64,000 bases of DNA from Strigops habroptila (GCF_004027225.2 NC_044284.2:41278420-41342419); one strand, 5' to 3'. Shown: positions 32,181 through 45,216, counted from the stretch's first letter. Made by a program: numbers and translations. Notes: a model not told the origin generated them from the sequence alone.

Positions 32181-34740
32181 AGTCGTTCTCGAGAGCGTTC
32201 AGGAAACCGTAACTTCTTTTCTTTGGCTGTATTTCTGAATGTGATCGTGCGCAGCCTCCTTCAGGCAAACTGGATGACCGGCAGCTTCCTGCATTAAGTA
32301 ACAGGGTTGCAGATTTAAACTAAATGACAGTGAGGAGGGGACTGTTTTGAGAGTTGATTTATGAAGATTAAAAGTACCACAAAAAAAAAAAGAAAAAAAG
32401 CCAAGCAAGTAGCCAGCAAACCCCAGGCTCTGGAAATGTCTCACTGTGCAAGTGCAGGGAGGCTGGGGAGCCGCGGGCTGTGAAAAGGAATGTCTTTAGC
32501 ATCAGCCTGGAGGGTGAGGGGTGGGGAGCCCCCAGTGCTCTCTGTCCAGCATGTTCCAGAGATTGCAATGGGGGAAGGTTGGAGAGAGTGTGTGTAGCTG
32601 CTCCTGGCCTCATTTGGGCGATGGTTTTCCAAAAAGTGATGATCTGATTTGCTGTGCCCACACAGGGGACAAGTATGTTTCAACCTCTTCCCTGTTCCCC
32701 CATGCCCAGGACACATTTCATAGGAAGCAGTGGCATGGAGCAGGGCATGCCAGGGGAAAGGCACAAGGAGCAGCAGTACAGAGATGGCAACTCCCACTGG
32801 GGATGCTAAAGCCAAAAAGGGCTACTTGTGCCCCTGGGACAGGACCAGGCAGAGTGTGCCCTGCTCCATCTCTCTCTTCCCAGGCCTCCATGAGCTGACC
32901 CCTGCCCTATGGCCATCTTTGTGACCATCCCTTGGCTATATTGTAACTGCACAGTTATGAAACACATGTCACACTACACAAGGGGTGACCATGTGCACAG
33001 GTATCAGTACCGATGCTGGTCATATCAGGAAGGTGAGGCATGTGTGGGCACAGCATGCGTGGTGACTGCAGGATTGCACCTTCTCTCCAGCAGCACAGAA
33101 AGGCAACAGCTTCCTCTGAGACCCACACAGCCACCCTGCTGCTGGCGGCCATCCCCTCTCTCCCTGGCAGATCTAGCACATTCCTTTATCGTCGCCAACC
33201 TCCCGCTGGGTGCAGGAGAGGCTGTAAAACCAAGAGAAAGGCAAAGCAGGGAGGAAAAAGCCTGAGAGGCTCACGTATGGAGGCGAAGATCTCCCAAGGA
33301 CCCTGCTCTTGGTTGCTGTCCATCTCATGTCTGGCCAACAGCACATTTGACTTGATCTGCTTCTAACCATAAGTAAGAAATAGTCAATGTGGCCAAAGCA
33401 GATGGGAGCTGCAGGTGTCAAGGGCATCATGAAAATCAAAGTATTTTATATCCCTCTGTCCTTACAACCAGCAAGTCTTTTTACCATGGGAGGCAATTGG
33501 GAGTGGACAGAGGGAGGACCCTCACCGCAGAAGCATAAGGATGATGAAAGCAGTGGTGGAACGCCAGCATAACAGGTGAAAGAGGTGAGTGTGTGACAAA
33601 GTCGAGAGGTAGCTTCATCCTGTCTAGGATCAGAATCCAAAAAGCTGTTTGGCAGAATTAACTGGTAGGTCTAGGATATGAAGTTACCCACCATAACAAA
33701 ACTCTTACAAAAAGGCATGTTGACATTATGTTATGCTGCTTTTCTTCCTTTAGCATCCACAAAGTCATGGGATGAGATATATAATCATAACTTAACAGTC
33801 TTTTTTAACTCAAGTTTGAGAGAGGATTTTATTTAAATAGGAAGAACATTTTCTCTCAATCTGCAGGAGAATCAACAGTGACCAGGTGAATTATGAAGGA
33901 CATGCTATGTAAATATTTACACAAGGTAATCGTTTAGAAACTTCATTTAAAAACTTGTGAATAAATTGATACTAGCAGCTGTAGTTCCACGCTCGGTCAG
34001 GAATCATAAGCCAGCCACCAGCAGGTCATCTTCTACTTGGTTTGAACTGCATGGACAGTTCAGCTGTTCTTTGAAACCTCCTGATGCGGTATTTGTTACA
34101 TCCTCTTTCATTTTTCCTTTAGAAAACATTGCTCAATGTCTGTGTTCTGCTTTTACATCTTAAAAAAATCACAACATGTACTCTCTTGCTGGTACAGAAG
34201 GAGGTATGTGTAATGTATATTGCAAATACTCACTTGCTTCTAAATGAACCTGGAATATTTATGGTGCAATAGTATAGCATTAAAATCTTTTTTTTAAATA
34301 CACATACAGACAAGACAGTCGCAGAAGTAAAGACTGAATGGCACTTCCCTTACCCAGCCTTTGTATTCTGAGCACACAGAACACCTAACCCATTTACAAC
34401 CCTGCAAAACAACTAACATCAAACATGAGCATACATATTTTAGAGCATTGGAGATAAAGATACTGCCATTACAGATGACTATCATCTGCCTTGATCCTGG
34501 GTTTTGGGGGGTTTTTTAGGACGTAAAACCCTTTGGGATTTGTAAAAGGGCCTCTGTTTGCTTAGCAGCTTGTTTAGGAACTGGGCCTAAACTGTTCGCT
34601 GCCCCGGTAACCATCTGTGCAACAGTTACAGAACACGCCTGTCCCCTGTTGAAGGACGGGAAAACCGCCCGTTTAACCAGGCACACACCGGTGCGCAACA
34701 GTTTCAAGCACAACGCCTGTGCGTGCTCCGTGACAGTAAC
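32181..34740. other. Spacer between divergent TOR1AIP2 and TOR1AIP1 promoters
   Basis: About 2.6 kb of AT-rich sequence, with an A run at 32,380-32,398. No exon recognised. The distance is larger than usual for a shared bidirectional promoter (under 1 kb), so the two genes probably have separate core promoters. Confidence 0.6.
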
Positions 34741-35930
34741 CTGCGGCCGTACAGCCCGGGCACTTCCCACACGGAGCAGCCAGCGCTGCTTCGCACCGCC
34801 GCCGTCCCTCCGGCGGCCCCCGCCGCAGGCCCCGCTGCAGGGCCCGGCCCACCCGCCCGCGCTGCCACACGGGAGGCCGCGCCCGGGACCTCGCGGACGG
34901 TCACCCCAGCCTGGGGGGGCCCCGCGGCTGCTCGCGGCCCTGCCCGCCCCGACCCCTCAGGTGGGGACAGCGAAGCCACCCGCCGCTGCCGCCGCGCCTC
35001 GCCCCGCCCTGGCCGGCCGCCAGCGGGCCGAGGCCGCCGGGAAGGCTCCGGTCGGGCCCGGTCTCCCGTCACGGGCCGCCCCCGCGGGGCCCCGCGGGCC
35101 TGGGGGAGGCCGCGGCCGAGGGGCCGGCTCGGCGCGCCGGGCGCTCCCTCATTTTTTTCACTGGAGGGCAGCCTCGGCGCAGCCGGGCCACGGGACGGCC
35201 GCTCCCGCCGCACGGCCTCCCTCGGCTTCCTCCCGCGGCGGCGGCCGCAGGCCCCGGCGGCGGCCCCGCTACCGTGGGCAGGCGGGTCACGGTTGCGGGT
35301 GAGGGAGGGTGTGTGCGTGCAGCGGCGGCGCGGGTCAGCAGCGCAGGCCATGGCGGGCCTGCCGCTGTACCACGTGACTCCGCGGCGCCCCCTCCGCGCG
35401 CCGGGCGGTGAGGCGGCGGAAGCGCCGGGGTCTGGGCCCGCCCCGCGGCGCGTCCGGCGGGAAGTGAGGTTCGCGGAGCCGCCCCTGGCGCGGGAGCGCG
35501 GTAGCTTCGGTCCCGCGCGGCGCGGAGAGGCGGCGGCGGCGGCGGCGGGCGGCCGGGGCGCGGGGCGGCGGGGACGGCGGCGCCGCGGGGCGGCAGCGGC
35601 GGGCAGGATGGTGGGGGGCAGCGACGGGCAGGCCCCGCCGGACGCCACCGAGCTGAAGCGCAGGCGGAAGAGCCCCCGGTTGGCGGCGGCGCGGCCGGAG
35701 GAGGCCGAGGTGGAAGCCGTGGCCGAGCCCGGCCCCGGAGGGGCGCTGGAGGGTGAGCGCAGCGCCCTGACGGTGGATCCCATGGTTGAAGCGTGGTGGG
35801 GCGGGCGGGCGGGCTCGTTCTCTGCTTCCCCGCGGTCGCCTTGCCTGGGGGACAGGGGTAGCGCGGGGGGATGTTGAGGCGGGGGGTGCCCTCCCGGGCA
35901 GCCCCGTCGGAAACGCTGGGGCGTCCCAGT
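34740..35930 (+). promoter_or_regulatory. TOR1AIP1: CpG-island promoter of TOR1AIP1
   Basis: A dense CpG island spans the upstream region and the first coding exon. Long open frames on both strands here (up to about 380 codons) result from stop-poor GC-rich sequence. Only the frame from 35,350 resembles a protein. A CACGTGAC E-box (35,371-35,378) lies just inside the coding sequence. Confidence 0.75.
35350..35752 (+). CDS. TOR1AIP1: TOR1AIP1 exon 1: nucleoplasmic N-terminus
   Basis: 403 coding nt with a GTGAGC donor. [16 protein letters not shown] starts it, followed by REVRFAEPP, an Ala/Gly/Arg-rich stretch coded by GGC-type triplets, and an internal Met at residue 87 (35,608). [11 protein letters not shown] is a likely nuclear-localisation or lamina-contact patch. 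Confidence 0.88.
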
Positions 35931-38900
35931 GAGTCTGAAAGGGGTGTTTGGTGCTCCTGGAAGGCTGTCAGGCTGGGGTCCGGTGGGCTTGAACTGAGCT
36001 GCCCGGGCTTGCCGCGCCCCTCACCTGCTTTTCGTTTCAGGAGACGAGCATCACTTTGGGATTCCAGACTCCTTGACTCGACCCCCTATTAAAGCATGTA
36101 GATTGCCAGGTAGGTTTTAACTTTGAGAGGTTACCGTGGATGCTGCTTGCAAAGTGCTGAAATGCCCAAGACTGGAGGAAATTGAGTTTATTGGGTTTTG
36201 GCTCCTTTGCGGGTTTTACGATGATTCTGGCATACAGGTGAAGAAATCCCTCTGTGGCTTGTATGACAAATGTGAGAGATGCGGAGTGCTTATTGCTCTT
36301 CCAGAAGGATTGGTGCATGTAGAGCATGCTGAAGCCCTTAGGTGGCTGTTTTACCTAGTGCATCACCTGGAGTAGTATTTTTGCCACAGCATTAAAATAG
36401 GGAATAACTTATTTTACTAACACTGCTTGGTTTGTAAAGGCTGAATTTAAATTAAGTATCTTCAGTTGCAAAAACAGATCAGTGCAAGATTCTGCTTGGT
36501 ACACTGAGCAACGTTGCTTATGAGGAAGTGAATAATTTGGGCTTTCCTGGCCTTTCTGTGAAATACCAAGCACATACCAGTACTTGCTCTTGGACACTGG
36601 GCTGGACAAGCTGTTGGGTTAGCTCTGTGTGGTACCTTGTTTCTTTAGCTGATGAAAACTGTATCCTAATTCAGAGAGATGTTAACTTTGTGTAATACAG
36701 TCACATGTCTTTAGCCTGTCATTCCCTCAGAAAACTGCAAGCAAATTGTCTGTACTTCCCTTTTAGTCTGTTGGTGAATTTTGGATTGGACTATGTACGT
36801 TATTAGTATGGGGCAATTTTCAGATGGATAAGGGCTGTCACCAAGCTCTTGTTACAACTGCAGGGCATGGCCTTGGTTATGTGGCGCTGTCCTTAAAAAA
36901 GGTTGCCAATATTATGCTTCAGAAGCAGAATTTGCAGGAGGTGTGGAAAAATCTTGAGTGAGGAAGAGCAGGGTTATGAGTATTTCTTTGGGAAAGTACA
37001 AAGGTTTACCTGGAAAAAAGCTGTGGGAAGCTGTTACTCCCAAATACTAACGTGTAGTATTTTAAATGTGGCTGGGCTACTTTGGGAAGTACAGAGGAGT
37101 GTTGTGGGTTTTTTTTAAGTAGGCGTCTCTAAAAATGAGACTGGGGGAGAAATGTCCTCCCCCCACCTCCCCAAACTCTTAACAGTGGTATTTCATTATA
37201 GTCACAACAGGCATAAAAGTATGATGTTAAGAGACCCTAATAATTTATATAGGAATGAAAATGTAATTTCCCCCCTCACAGTCCTGTAGCTGTACAGTAT
37301 TGGCTTTTTCTGCAGAGTTTAGGGGAATGCAGGGTCTGTGAGGCAGCATGACAGGCAGGGTAGATTTTTATAAGGACATAATTGTCATGCTCCCCTGTGC
37401 AGAGTGGAAGCAAAACCACAACTAGAGAAACTGGTTTCTGGCTTCTGCTTAGAGGTTTTGAATATAGATTAGGAAACTTGCTTCTAGAACTAAAAAGTTA
37501 GAAAAGCCTACAAACCCTGCCCTGAATCAGGCATCTTCTAGATCAACAAGCTAAAGATACATATACTCGCAATCTCCCTTTAAGTTGTCTTAAAATATGC
37601 AAGTAGGGTGTACAACTGTATGAGTTAAAGGCAGGCGCTAGGTGGTTTTGGCATTCGAGTTTATGCTATCGTTGTTATGGATACATTCCAGCAAGTGTGT
37701 TGCGGGCTTATCTCTGTTGAAAAAGATTTAACCCATAGGGATAGATATGTACTAGACTTAAAAGAACAAGTTCTGTTATGTTGAAATAGTGGCTTTATAT
37801 TTTGGTTTATAAACCTGTAGTTTATGAACTCACAGATTTCTAATCCCTTTGATTAAAAATGGGTATAGTAAGAAGACCACTCTCTCTTGGCGGGTGACTG
37901 GGCAGTAGGTGGCTGACTAGCAGATTTAAGGTGGATTGGGAAATCCTCACCAGCTGGGAGTCAGGAATGATCCTTTGGGTAGGAGGCTTAATGCCTTGTA
38001 AGGAAAGAACAGGCATGTCTGGACTGGAATTTATGTATATTTCTAGGAAAGTTAAACTTCATAAAGGGGAAGCATACTTTTCTCTGTAGGGGATGCCATG
38101 TGTGCTGTCTGCTTGCACTAATACTCTTACTGTTGGTGGTAACTACTGTTACAGAAGGTGCTGATTCACAAGCTGTCTTCATGTGAGAAATGAAGTCATG
38201 TATTTAAATCTTACCTTTTTACGACAACTTTTAAGAACACTTTGAGAGACATAGGATACTGATTGATGCAGCAAAGGGAATATTAATTAGGAAGTATGGA
38301 CTGCACGAGTAGCCCTCTTTAGATTCATACACCTTTCTGGTCTTGTGATTACTAGCTACTGCTACTAGTGAGATTTTCCTTGCAAAACCTCAGTACATAG
38401 TGAAATATTATGGGTATGTTGTTTGGCATTCCTGAAGATCAAGTAATTTGGTGAGTATCTTCATTCGTAGCTTGGTGGGAAATCAGTCACTTAACAACTT
38501 AAAATACTTTTGAAAATACAGTATCCCACTCACTATGTGCAAATACTTTACTATTGTACCTATGACTTAATATCTTTGTTTAAAACTTTCAGTTTTCTTG
38601 CTTGTTTATATTTGTGGTTTGTTTTGGTTTGGTGGGTTTTCCTCCTTTTTATGCTTCGTTTACACTGGCATGCTAAAGCTGCCAGAACATATTAGAAAAA
38701 GGCTATGTTTCTTGAAGTAAAATTAATAAACACTAGGTGGCAAGCTATGTGTTGCTCTCACACATGTGGTAAAAGAGCAACAGAAATACATTAAAGTGTG
38801 GGAGAACCCAGTACTGTTAAAAGAAAAAAAGGGCCTGGTATGGATGTTACAGAGAAAAAGTTTTACTAGTTGTTTTCTTCCCTTTGCTGTTTCCTCTACT

Positions 38901-41900
38901 TATGCCCTTCAGCGTGATCATTGTGTCATGGTCTCTGTTCGACAGCTGTATTACAGCTTCCATTCCATACCCTGAACTATTTCCCCACACCTTGAATCTG
39001 GGCAACTACGTGGTTGCACTTTATCCTTTCAAACCTCTTCTCCTGATGTTCTGCTTTTGACTGGCTTTCCAGCCCTGACCTTTGCTCTGTGACTCCTGCC
39101 ATCTTACAGGGCTTTATTCTTTGTAGTTAATTAACTACATTAACTTAGTTAGCATTAACTAAGTTTAGTTTCAGCATCTGAATGGCTGTGAAATTTGGCA
39201 AACAATATAAAGGTGTTGGTTTAGATTCTTCCCAGCTACATGAGGGGATTAAATTATAGGTCCCCTAGATCGCTGTTATGGTTAATGAGAAAGAGAGAGA
39301 AGGAGACCCAACTAAAGGATGGCTTGGACTACATAAAAAGGGGCCTTATGTTCTATATTTGCTTCTCTCTCTTTGTCCCTCTGCCCAATGCTGTGGAAGA
39401 GCACAATTAATTGTTTGTAAGTTGTTTGCCCAAAGCTATGGGAAAAATTCTCTTTATACCCATGCTTGTATATTTACTAGTTTACGCTGAATCCCTTTAG
39501 ATTAAGGCATTTCTTGGCTCTCAGCATTTGGTGTCTTCACGTCTGGCTTGCTTTCAACTATTTTTAAGCCAAGGGCTCCTAAAAAATAAAAAATAAAGAA
39601 ATAAAAAGGGAGGGGGGAAACCCCAACCCTGTGGTGGTGTAGTGAATTCAAATTTACCATAAGCTTTTCAAGTCTTAGTTGCCTTTAGTTACATTTTAAG
39701 TAGGTAACTCTTGGGAGATCACAACTTGAAAATCACTTGATTTAGATCATGTATATTCTGAAACTGTGTCTTGGTCCTTTGAGTTTTGTGATGTTAGGAG
39801 CACAAATGATAGTGCACCTATATCAATCTTCTTTTTATATTTTCTTTTTTTGCCTCCTGACAGGCACTCCTTCAATTTACTTTCCTCAAGAGAATCCAAC
39901 AAAGGAAAAAGCAAAGGCTTATGACAGTAATGAACCAGAGATACCAGCAGGGCATCAACCAAACCTTTATACACCCTTAAAAGGTAACAACTTTATCAAA
40001 ACTGATAGTTTTATCAGTATCTTTTCCATGATGTAACAAGTGGTTGCTTAAATGTGCTAAAATGACATACTTTCAGTTCTGTTATGGAAAGGGGGAGTTG
40101 TTGAGTTTAAATCTGAATGGATGAAGAAGTTTTTTAAAAAAAAAAAAGATGACATGGTGTACTCCTGCCCATGAGTCAAATTAAAACTGATTATAGTATG
40201 ATAGTCATCTGCTTAGGTGTAAAATCTGAAAGTTCAAGAAAGCTCAGTTTTATACCTCGATAAATATATAGCTGTCTGGTTTTTAAAAAGCAAAACAAAA
40301 AGATGGGTAATGTCATACCTCCTTCAAAAACTGTTACGAGAGTGGATCTTTAATTACCTTGGGCAAAGTAAAATAAATCTATTCTTTTTTAAAAAAGATG
40401 AGTTACTTCTGACTTTAGCCGGGAGAAACGGGGTATACCAAGTGATTTCAAAGTGAGGGAGTGCTTTTTCTGTTCACTGCTCAAGAGATTTTTCTTTGTG
40501 CGTTTCACAGAAGCAATAGGGAAATACAGTGAAGAAGAAAATAAGGGATACTTTTTAGCCCAGCAGAAAGTGGTTATGTTGCTACAGGTGATTTGAATAC
40601 CACCTCTATATGTACGCTGTGTAAGGGTTTTATAGGAGAGCTGGTAACTGGTAAGAGTGAGGTAATGGCTTGCATTCATTTGGTCAGTAACAGTCCTAAT
40701 CACAGAGTGTTTAAGGGAGAGCACTGACAGCAATTGTGAGCGCAGACCGACAAAACAGACATGAACCGGGCAGCTGAGATGAGCACAAGAAGACATCTGT
40801 GTCAGCCCACTGTTTCCCAGTAGCACACACACGCATTTTGCTCAGGCAGCTAAGAACATGCCTGTGTTTGCTGTAATCCCCCCCAGGTCTGATAGCAGTG
40901 TTGTTAAGGTGGTAGCTTTACAGTGTTTATTTTTGGTTTTCTCTCCTGCTGAACAGTTCTGGTTTCAGAAGTGACAAATCCAATACCCTCCGTTAGCAAT
41001 CAGTTAACACTGCTAATTTCCCAGCCTTTGCATTTTATCATTATAGCATCATTACTTTTTTGAAGAAAACCCAAGAAGGATAATTTTGTGTCACATAGGG
41101 AAAAGCAGGATGAAGGACCAACTTAAGCCTTTTTTCTTAGACAATAGTACCTTTCTCCGTCTACAGAGGGTTCCAAGAGGCTGTCATATGGTGCAGTCTT
41201 GGTTTGGCCGCACAGTGTGTACTTCTTCCTTAATAACCTTTGAAGATTTCACAGAAAGAGCTAAAAGCATGTATTGCTTGTCTGTTTTACTCTGACCTCT
41301 GATGTGATAACCAAGTTCTTTCATTTGTACTTTGTTTTCAGAAAGAAAGGCTGACTTCCTTGAGAAGAAACAAGAGCACTGTTCAACAATATCAGAGAGT
41401 AAGTTGAGAAGTCTTTCCCTGTAATTAAGTGAAAAGTACAGAATTCTTTTCCTTTCCTCTGCTTATGGTTTTTCTTGTGCCCTGGGGGATGCTGTCTGGG
41501 AAGGTAGAGAGGGACCCAGGAGGCAGATCCAAATGGAAGCTGGAGAAGGCAGCACATTCCAGAGCTAGAGCCCTTCTGTGAGATGATTCAACTTGCTGAC
41601 CACAGAAAATGACCCACTTTCTTTTTTTTCTTTTTTTTTTTTTCTGTTTTGTCTCGTTGCTTGTTTCTATCCTGAACAAATATAGATAAACAAAGTCTTG
41701 TAAATTAGAATTCAATGTGGAGAACCTGGGGGGCTGTTGGGGTTTTGTTTTTTGAAAACCACAGTGCCTTCCAGAAGAGAAGCTCATCCTGTGGTAGCTG
41801 CATATGTGTGAAATGTCTTTGAAATATGGGTTGTTGCAGGGAGTTCTTGCTAGTCTGGTACTTTTTCTTTCCTGTGCCAGAGGTGATAGATGCTGCAGGA

Positions 41901-44900
41901 GCGACCAGTTGTGTGTCTGGTGAAGAACTTTGGAAAATCACTTGAAACTCTGAAAGCTCAAAGGTATCTGCAGATGTTAGGCAAGACAAATAATTTGCTT
42001 GGCCCTCATGCAAATTGGGTTGTAAATAAGGCAAGATCCTTCAATAGGACAGGATCTGGTTTTAGACTGTTTATTGAAATATTTTTTCCTTGAGGGTATG
42101 AACCACAGCTGTCTCCTAAATATGAAACCTCGTCTCTGCAAATAGGGCTACATTGTGAAATCTTACAGAATTGAGATGACTCTGATCTGTTAACTATTAG
42201 AAGACCTATATGTTTAGCCGGTTATAAGCTCTATGTCTGTACCCTACCAGGGTATGGCATTTAAATTACAGAGTAGTGTAGCTCATTAAGCCAGTTAAGC
42301 TCAGGCTTAAACCAGAGCTGCTTTTACCTCTTTCTGCAATTACATTTATATAGAAACAAGGTTATAGAATTTATTTTAGTACTCTTGAAGCAATTACTGC
42401 AGGGTGTGTGTGTGTTCAATTTATTCTCAATAGTAATGACAGTATCCTGATTTGGTTATATATTATTAAAGAGCCTTCAGCTTTGAACCAGAAATTCTTG
42501 TGTCTCTTTTAATTAACTGAGTAAATTCAGGCAACCTGCTGACCAATAATTGCATATATTCATACTGGTCTCTTGGGAAAGTTGTTCATAACACTTTTAT
42601 GGATAATGTCTCGTGTACTTTGCTGTCTGAGCCCATTTAAATGAATGGACCAAAAGTATATTTTGAAGTTGAAAGCTTGCATTTTGCTTTAAAACCACAA
42701 TTTATCCCAAGAATCTGACTACTGATAAAGCAGGCCTCTGACCCAAGCTCGATGGAGCTGGGGGGGGAGGGGATATGAGACTATGCCTTTAGCATACTGC
42801 TTTGCTCTTGCTACTTATATCTTGTGTTATGTTGGTTTTCCAAATATGTATTAATTGACCTTCCATTTTTCTGTCCCTTAAATTCTTGAGCAAAATCAGG
42901 AAACTTGGGACATGAGATCCTTATCAAGAAAATGACGGGTTATTAAACCTCTGCCATTTTGTCATCTTGTACTTCAAATGCCCACATCTTTATTTGCATA
43001 ACTTTTCAAGAGTTAAAAATCTTTGGGGGTGACTTGTGATAGGTTGGGTAGTTGTGCTTTTTACGTAAGTTTGCAAAGATGGCTTAAGAACTGACATTTG
43101 GCAAATAGCATAGATGGAGAGTTGGTCTGCCAGTTGAATGGGACTTCTCAGGCTAATAATAGCGGTGGACATGTAATTTTTCTTGTACAAGACTAGTCTT
43201 GCTTAAGAACAGGAAGGTGAATGATGCAGAAGAGAACAAAAAGCCCCGTACTCAATACAGCCCTACCCGGGATGAGGTCACAGCCTTGCCTTTGCTCCTA
43301 GTTACTCGGACTGCATTCGCTTCAACAAAGTGCTATGCAAGGGTGCTTTGTTAACCCTCCTGTAAGCCTCGTGGAATTTTGTATGTAAAAGTGTAACTAA
43401 GAACAGCTTCTTGTTGAAAATAATGCAGTTTAATGATTTCAACTCCATGCTGGATTTCCCACTGGAATATTTGTTATAACTGTTGTTTTAGTATTTTTCT
43501 CATGTTCCTTTCTTAATCTCTTAACAGGCAGAAGTAGATTTCGAGATCAGTCCAGTATAGGGAAGCATTCACTGCCTTCAGCCAAAAGTAAGACTTTTGT
43601 TTCACTTCTCTTTCATGCTTGTGTTACATTTAACCATTTTCATGCCTGTCTAAGTACTTTAATTCCTGGTAGCTGATGTTAAACTGAGGGTCTTTGCCAG
43701 AGCCGATGACTTGCTTGCTAGAGCATGTGTTTTCAGCATGAAGGAAAGGTGTTGTATAATAGGTAACACTTCCACCTGAATTTAAGGTCTTCCATCTGTA
43801 GTGTTTACAAGATTTGCTGCAAGATTAAGACTGAGGTAGGCCTAGTGATGTTCTTATTTAACAGTTGTTGTGTTGCTGTCCTGATGGAAGTTAGGATATA
43901 AAAAAGTAGCGTAAAGTATACACTTCTTTTTTGTTTCCAGGGGAGGCTGGTATACTTCATCACTAAGTGAAAGAGGAGAAATAACATAGAAACAATTCTG
44001 GTGTTGCCAGGTTTTGTATAGGGCTTTTTCTGCAGAGCCTAAACATAGAACTGTTTTAAGCTCTTAGTTTGGATTTGATTAAATAGAATGAAGTATTGAT
44101 AAACTTTCAGAAGAGCTCCTTTTTCAGAAGAATGTCCGATTTCTTAGTCTATCTGGAAATGTGTTAATAAAAATGTCCCTTTTTTAATGCTGTCACTTCA
44201 CTAAGTTGCTAAAGAAGTTCCTTTTTTTTTTGTTTTTTTTTGGGTTTTTTTAAGTAGAACATCGTTATGCTCTTCAACTACTGTACCAGTGGCTTGAGAG
44301 TGGAATGATAAGTTCACGGAATTCTACTGTTCCCTCTTACTTCCTTCTCACTTGTTGACTTTTGTTTCCTTTGAAAACATTGTTTTCTTCCTGTTTGCTC
44401 CTCCTTTCTGCAGGTGATGGTGAATCTGGAAGTGGATTTCACAAGAGCTGGACTTTGTTACTGGTTCTGTTAATTTGTGTCCCATTGCTTTATGTCCTAT
44501 GGAGTGGAATGCCAAGTCTTCTAGATACAACTTTGTCAAGTAGAGATACTCAAATTCTGCAAGCATTTCGGGCCCAGATGAATAAACTAAAAAATACTTA
44601 CCAAAGTCAGGACCCCAGCCTGTGGAAAAGGACCCATGTGTTCCTTGAGAAACATCTTAATGCTTCCCATCTGCATTTGGAGCCAGCCATCTTACTGTTC
44701 ACAGCTGGCCAAGAAGCTGAGAAAGCACTGAGATGCCTAAGTAATGAGATTGCCAATGCTTTTGCCTTCTCCCAGAATGCTACTACAATCAAAATTAATG
44801 GGGCAGACAAAGCCATATTGGATAGTGACATTGTCAAGCTGGAGGTAGATAAAGAGCTCAGCTCTGGCTTCAGTGAAGGTAAGAAGGTAGCAGTGGTGCA

Positions 44901-45216
44901 TCGTTTTGAGTTACTGCCTGCAGGCTCCACCTTAATCTTTTACAAGTACTGTGACCATGAAAATGCAGCATTTAAGGATGTGGCTCTTCTGCTGACAGTT
45001 CTCCTGGATGAGCAGTCACTGAGAAAGAGCCTCACCTTGCAAGAAGTTGAGGAGAAAGTCCGGGATTTCCTCTGGGCAAAGTTTACCAGTTCGGATGTTC
45101 CTAGGTCTTACAATAGCATGGACACGGATAAGCTGAGTGGACTTTGGAGCCGTATATCTCATCTTGTGTTGCCTGTTTGGCCTGAAAAAGGCCTTCCTGT
45201 GGAGGGGTGCGCATAG
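35350..45216 (+). CDS. TOR1AIP1: TOR1AIP1 (LAP1), inner-nuclear-membrane torsin activator
   Basis: Six coding exons: 35350-35752, 36041-36109, 39864-39983, 41342-41398, 43528-43587 and 44414-45216. They total 1,512 nt and 503 residues. All junctions are phase 1. Residues 1-248 are the nucleoplasmic tail (basic, Arg- and Ala-rich at first, then short acidic/basic exons). A membrane helix follows at about 249-268 ([18 protein letters not shown]). Residues 269-503 form the perinuclear-space domain. LAP1 binds lamins and emerin on the nuclear side and activates torsinA in the lumen. The arginine finger is Arg483 in [14 protein letters not shown] (Arg563 in human), and the YCDHE and C-terminal cysteines are present. 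The start at 35,350 is chosen because [10 protein letters not shown] and [10 protein letters not shown] match the human N-terminus (VTPRAPIRE, RREVRFSDEPP). It is shorter than human LAP1B (583 aa), mainly in the nucleoplasmic tail. Confidence 0.96.
36041..36109 (+). CDS. TOR1AIP1: TOR1AIP1 exon 2
   Basis: 69 nt, TTTCAG acceptor and GTAGGT donor, phase 1 at both ends. It encodes [20 protein letters not shown]. No domain, but frame and splice sites fit the chain. Confidence 0.8.
36110..39863 (+). other. TOR1AIP1 intron 2
   Basis: 3.8 kb of AT-rich sequence. A near-palindromic TTAACTACATTAACTTAGTT stretch lies near 39,128. No exon or RNA gene was recognised. Confidence 0.65.
39864..39983 (+). 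CDS. TOR1AIP1: TOR1AIP1 exon 3
   Basis: 120 nt, GACAG acceptor and GTAACA donor, phase 1 at both ends. It encodes [20 protein letters not shown] and PNLYTPLK. It is part of the nucleoplasmic tail. Confidence 0.82.
41342..41398 (+). CDS. TOR1AIP1: TOR1AIP1 exon 4
   Basis: 57 nt, TTTTCAG acceptor and a perfect GTAAGT donor, phase 1 at both ends. It encodes [19 protein letters not shown], a short charged segment. Confidence 0.8.
43528..43587 (+). CDS. TOR1AIP1: TOR1AIP1 exon 5
   Basis: 60 nt, AACAG acceptor and GTAAGA donor, phase 1 at both ends. It encodes [20 protein letters not shown], a basic Ser/Arg segment with likely phosphosites. Confidence 0.8.
44414..45216 (+). CDS. TOR1AIP1: TOR1AIP1 last exon: membrane helix and luminal domain
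   Basis: CTGCAG acceptor, then [14 protein letters not shown], the membrane helix, [40 protein letters not shown] and [17 protein letters not shown]. The TAG stop is at 45214-45216. It parallels the last exon of TOR1AIP2 in phase and content. Confidence 0.97.

Larger units (their letters stand above)
39984..44413 (+). other. TOR1AIP1 introns 3-5 (with the two short exons inside)
   Basis: Introns 39984-41341, 41399-43527 and 43588-44413. They hold T runs (41,620-41,643; 44,221-44,250) and a short TG run near 42,403. Nothing coding was seen apart from the listed exons. Confidence 0.65.

Noticed and set aside
34704-35877. Long open frames (up to about 380 codons) on both strands around the TOR1AIP1 promoter
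   Set aside because: They are Ala/Gly/Pro/Arg-rich and overlap each other in stop-poor GC-rich DNA. Only the plus-strand frame from 35,350 to the donor at 35,753 resembles a protein.
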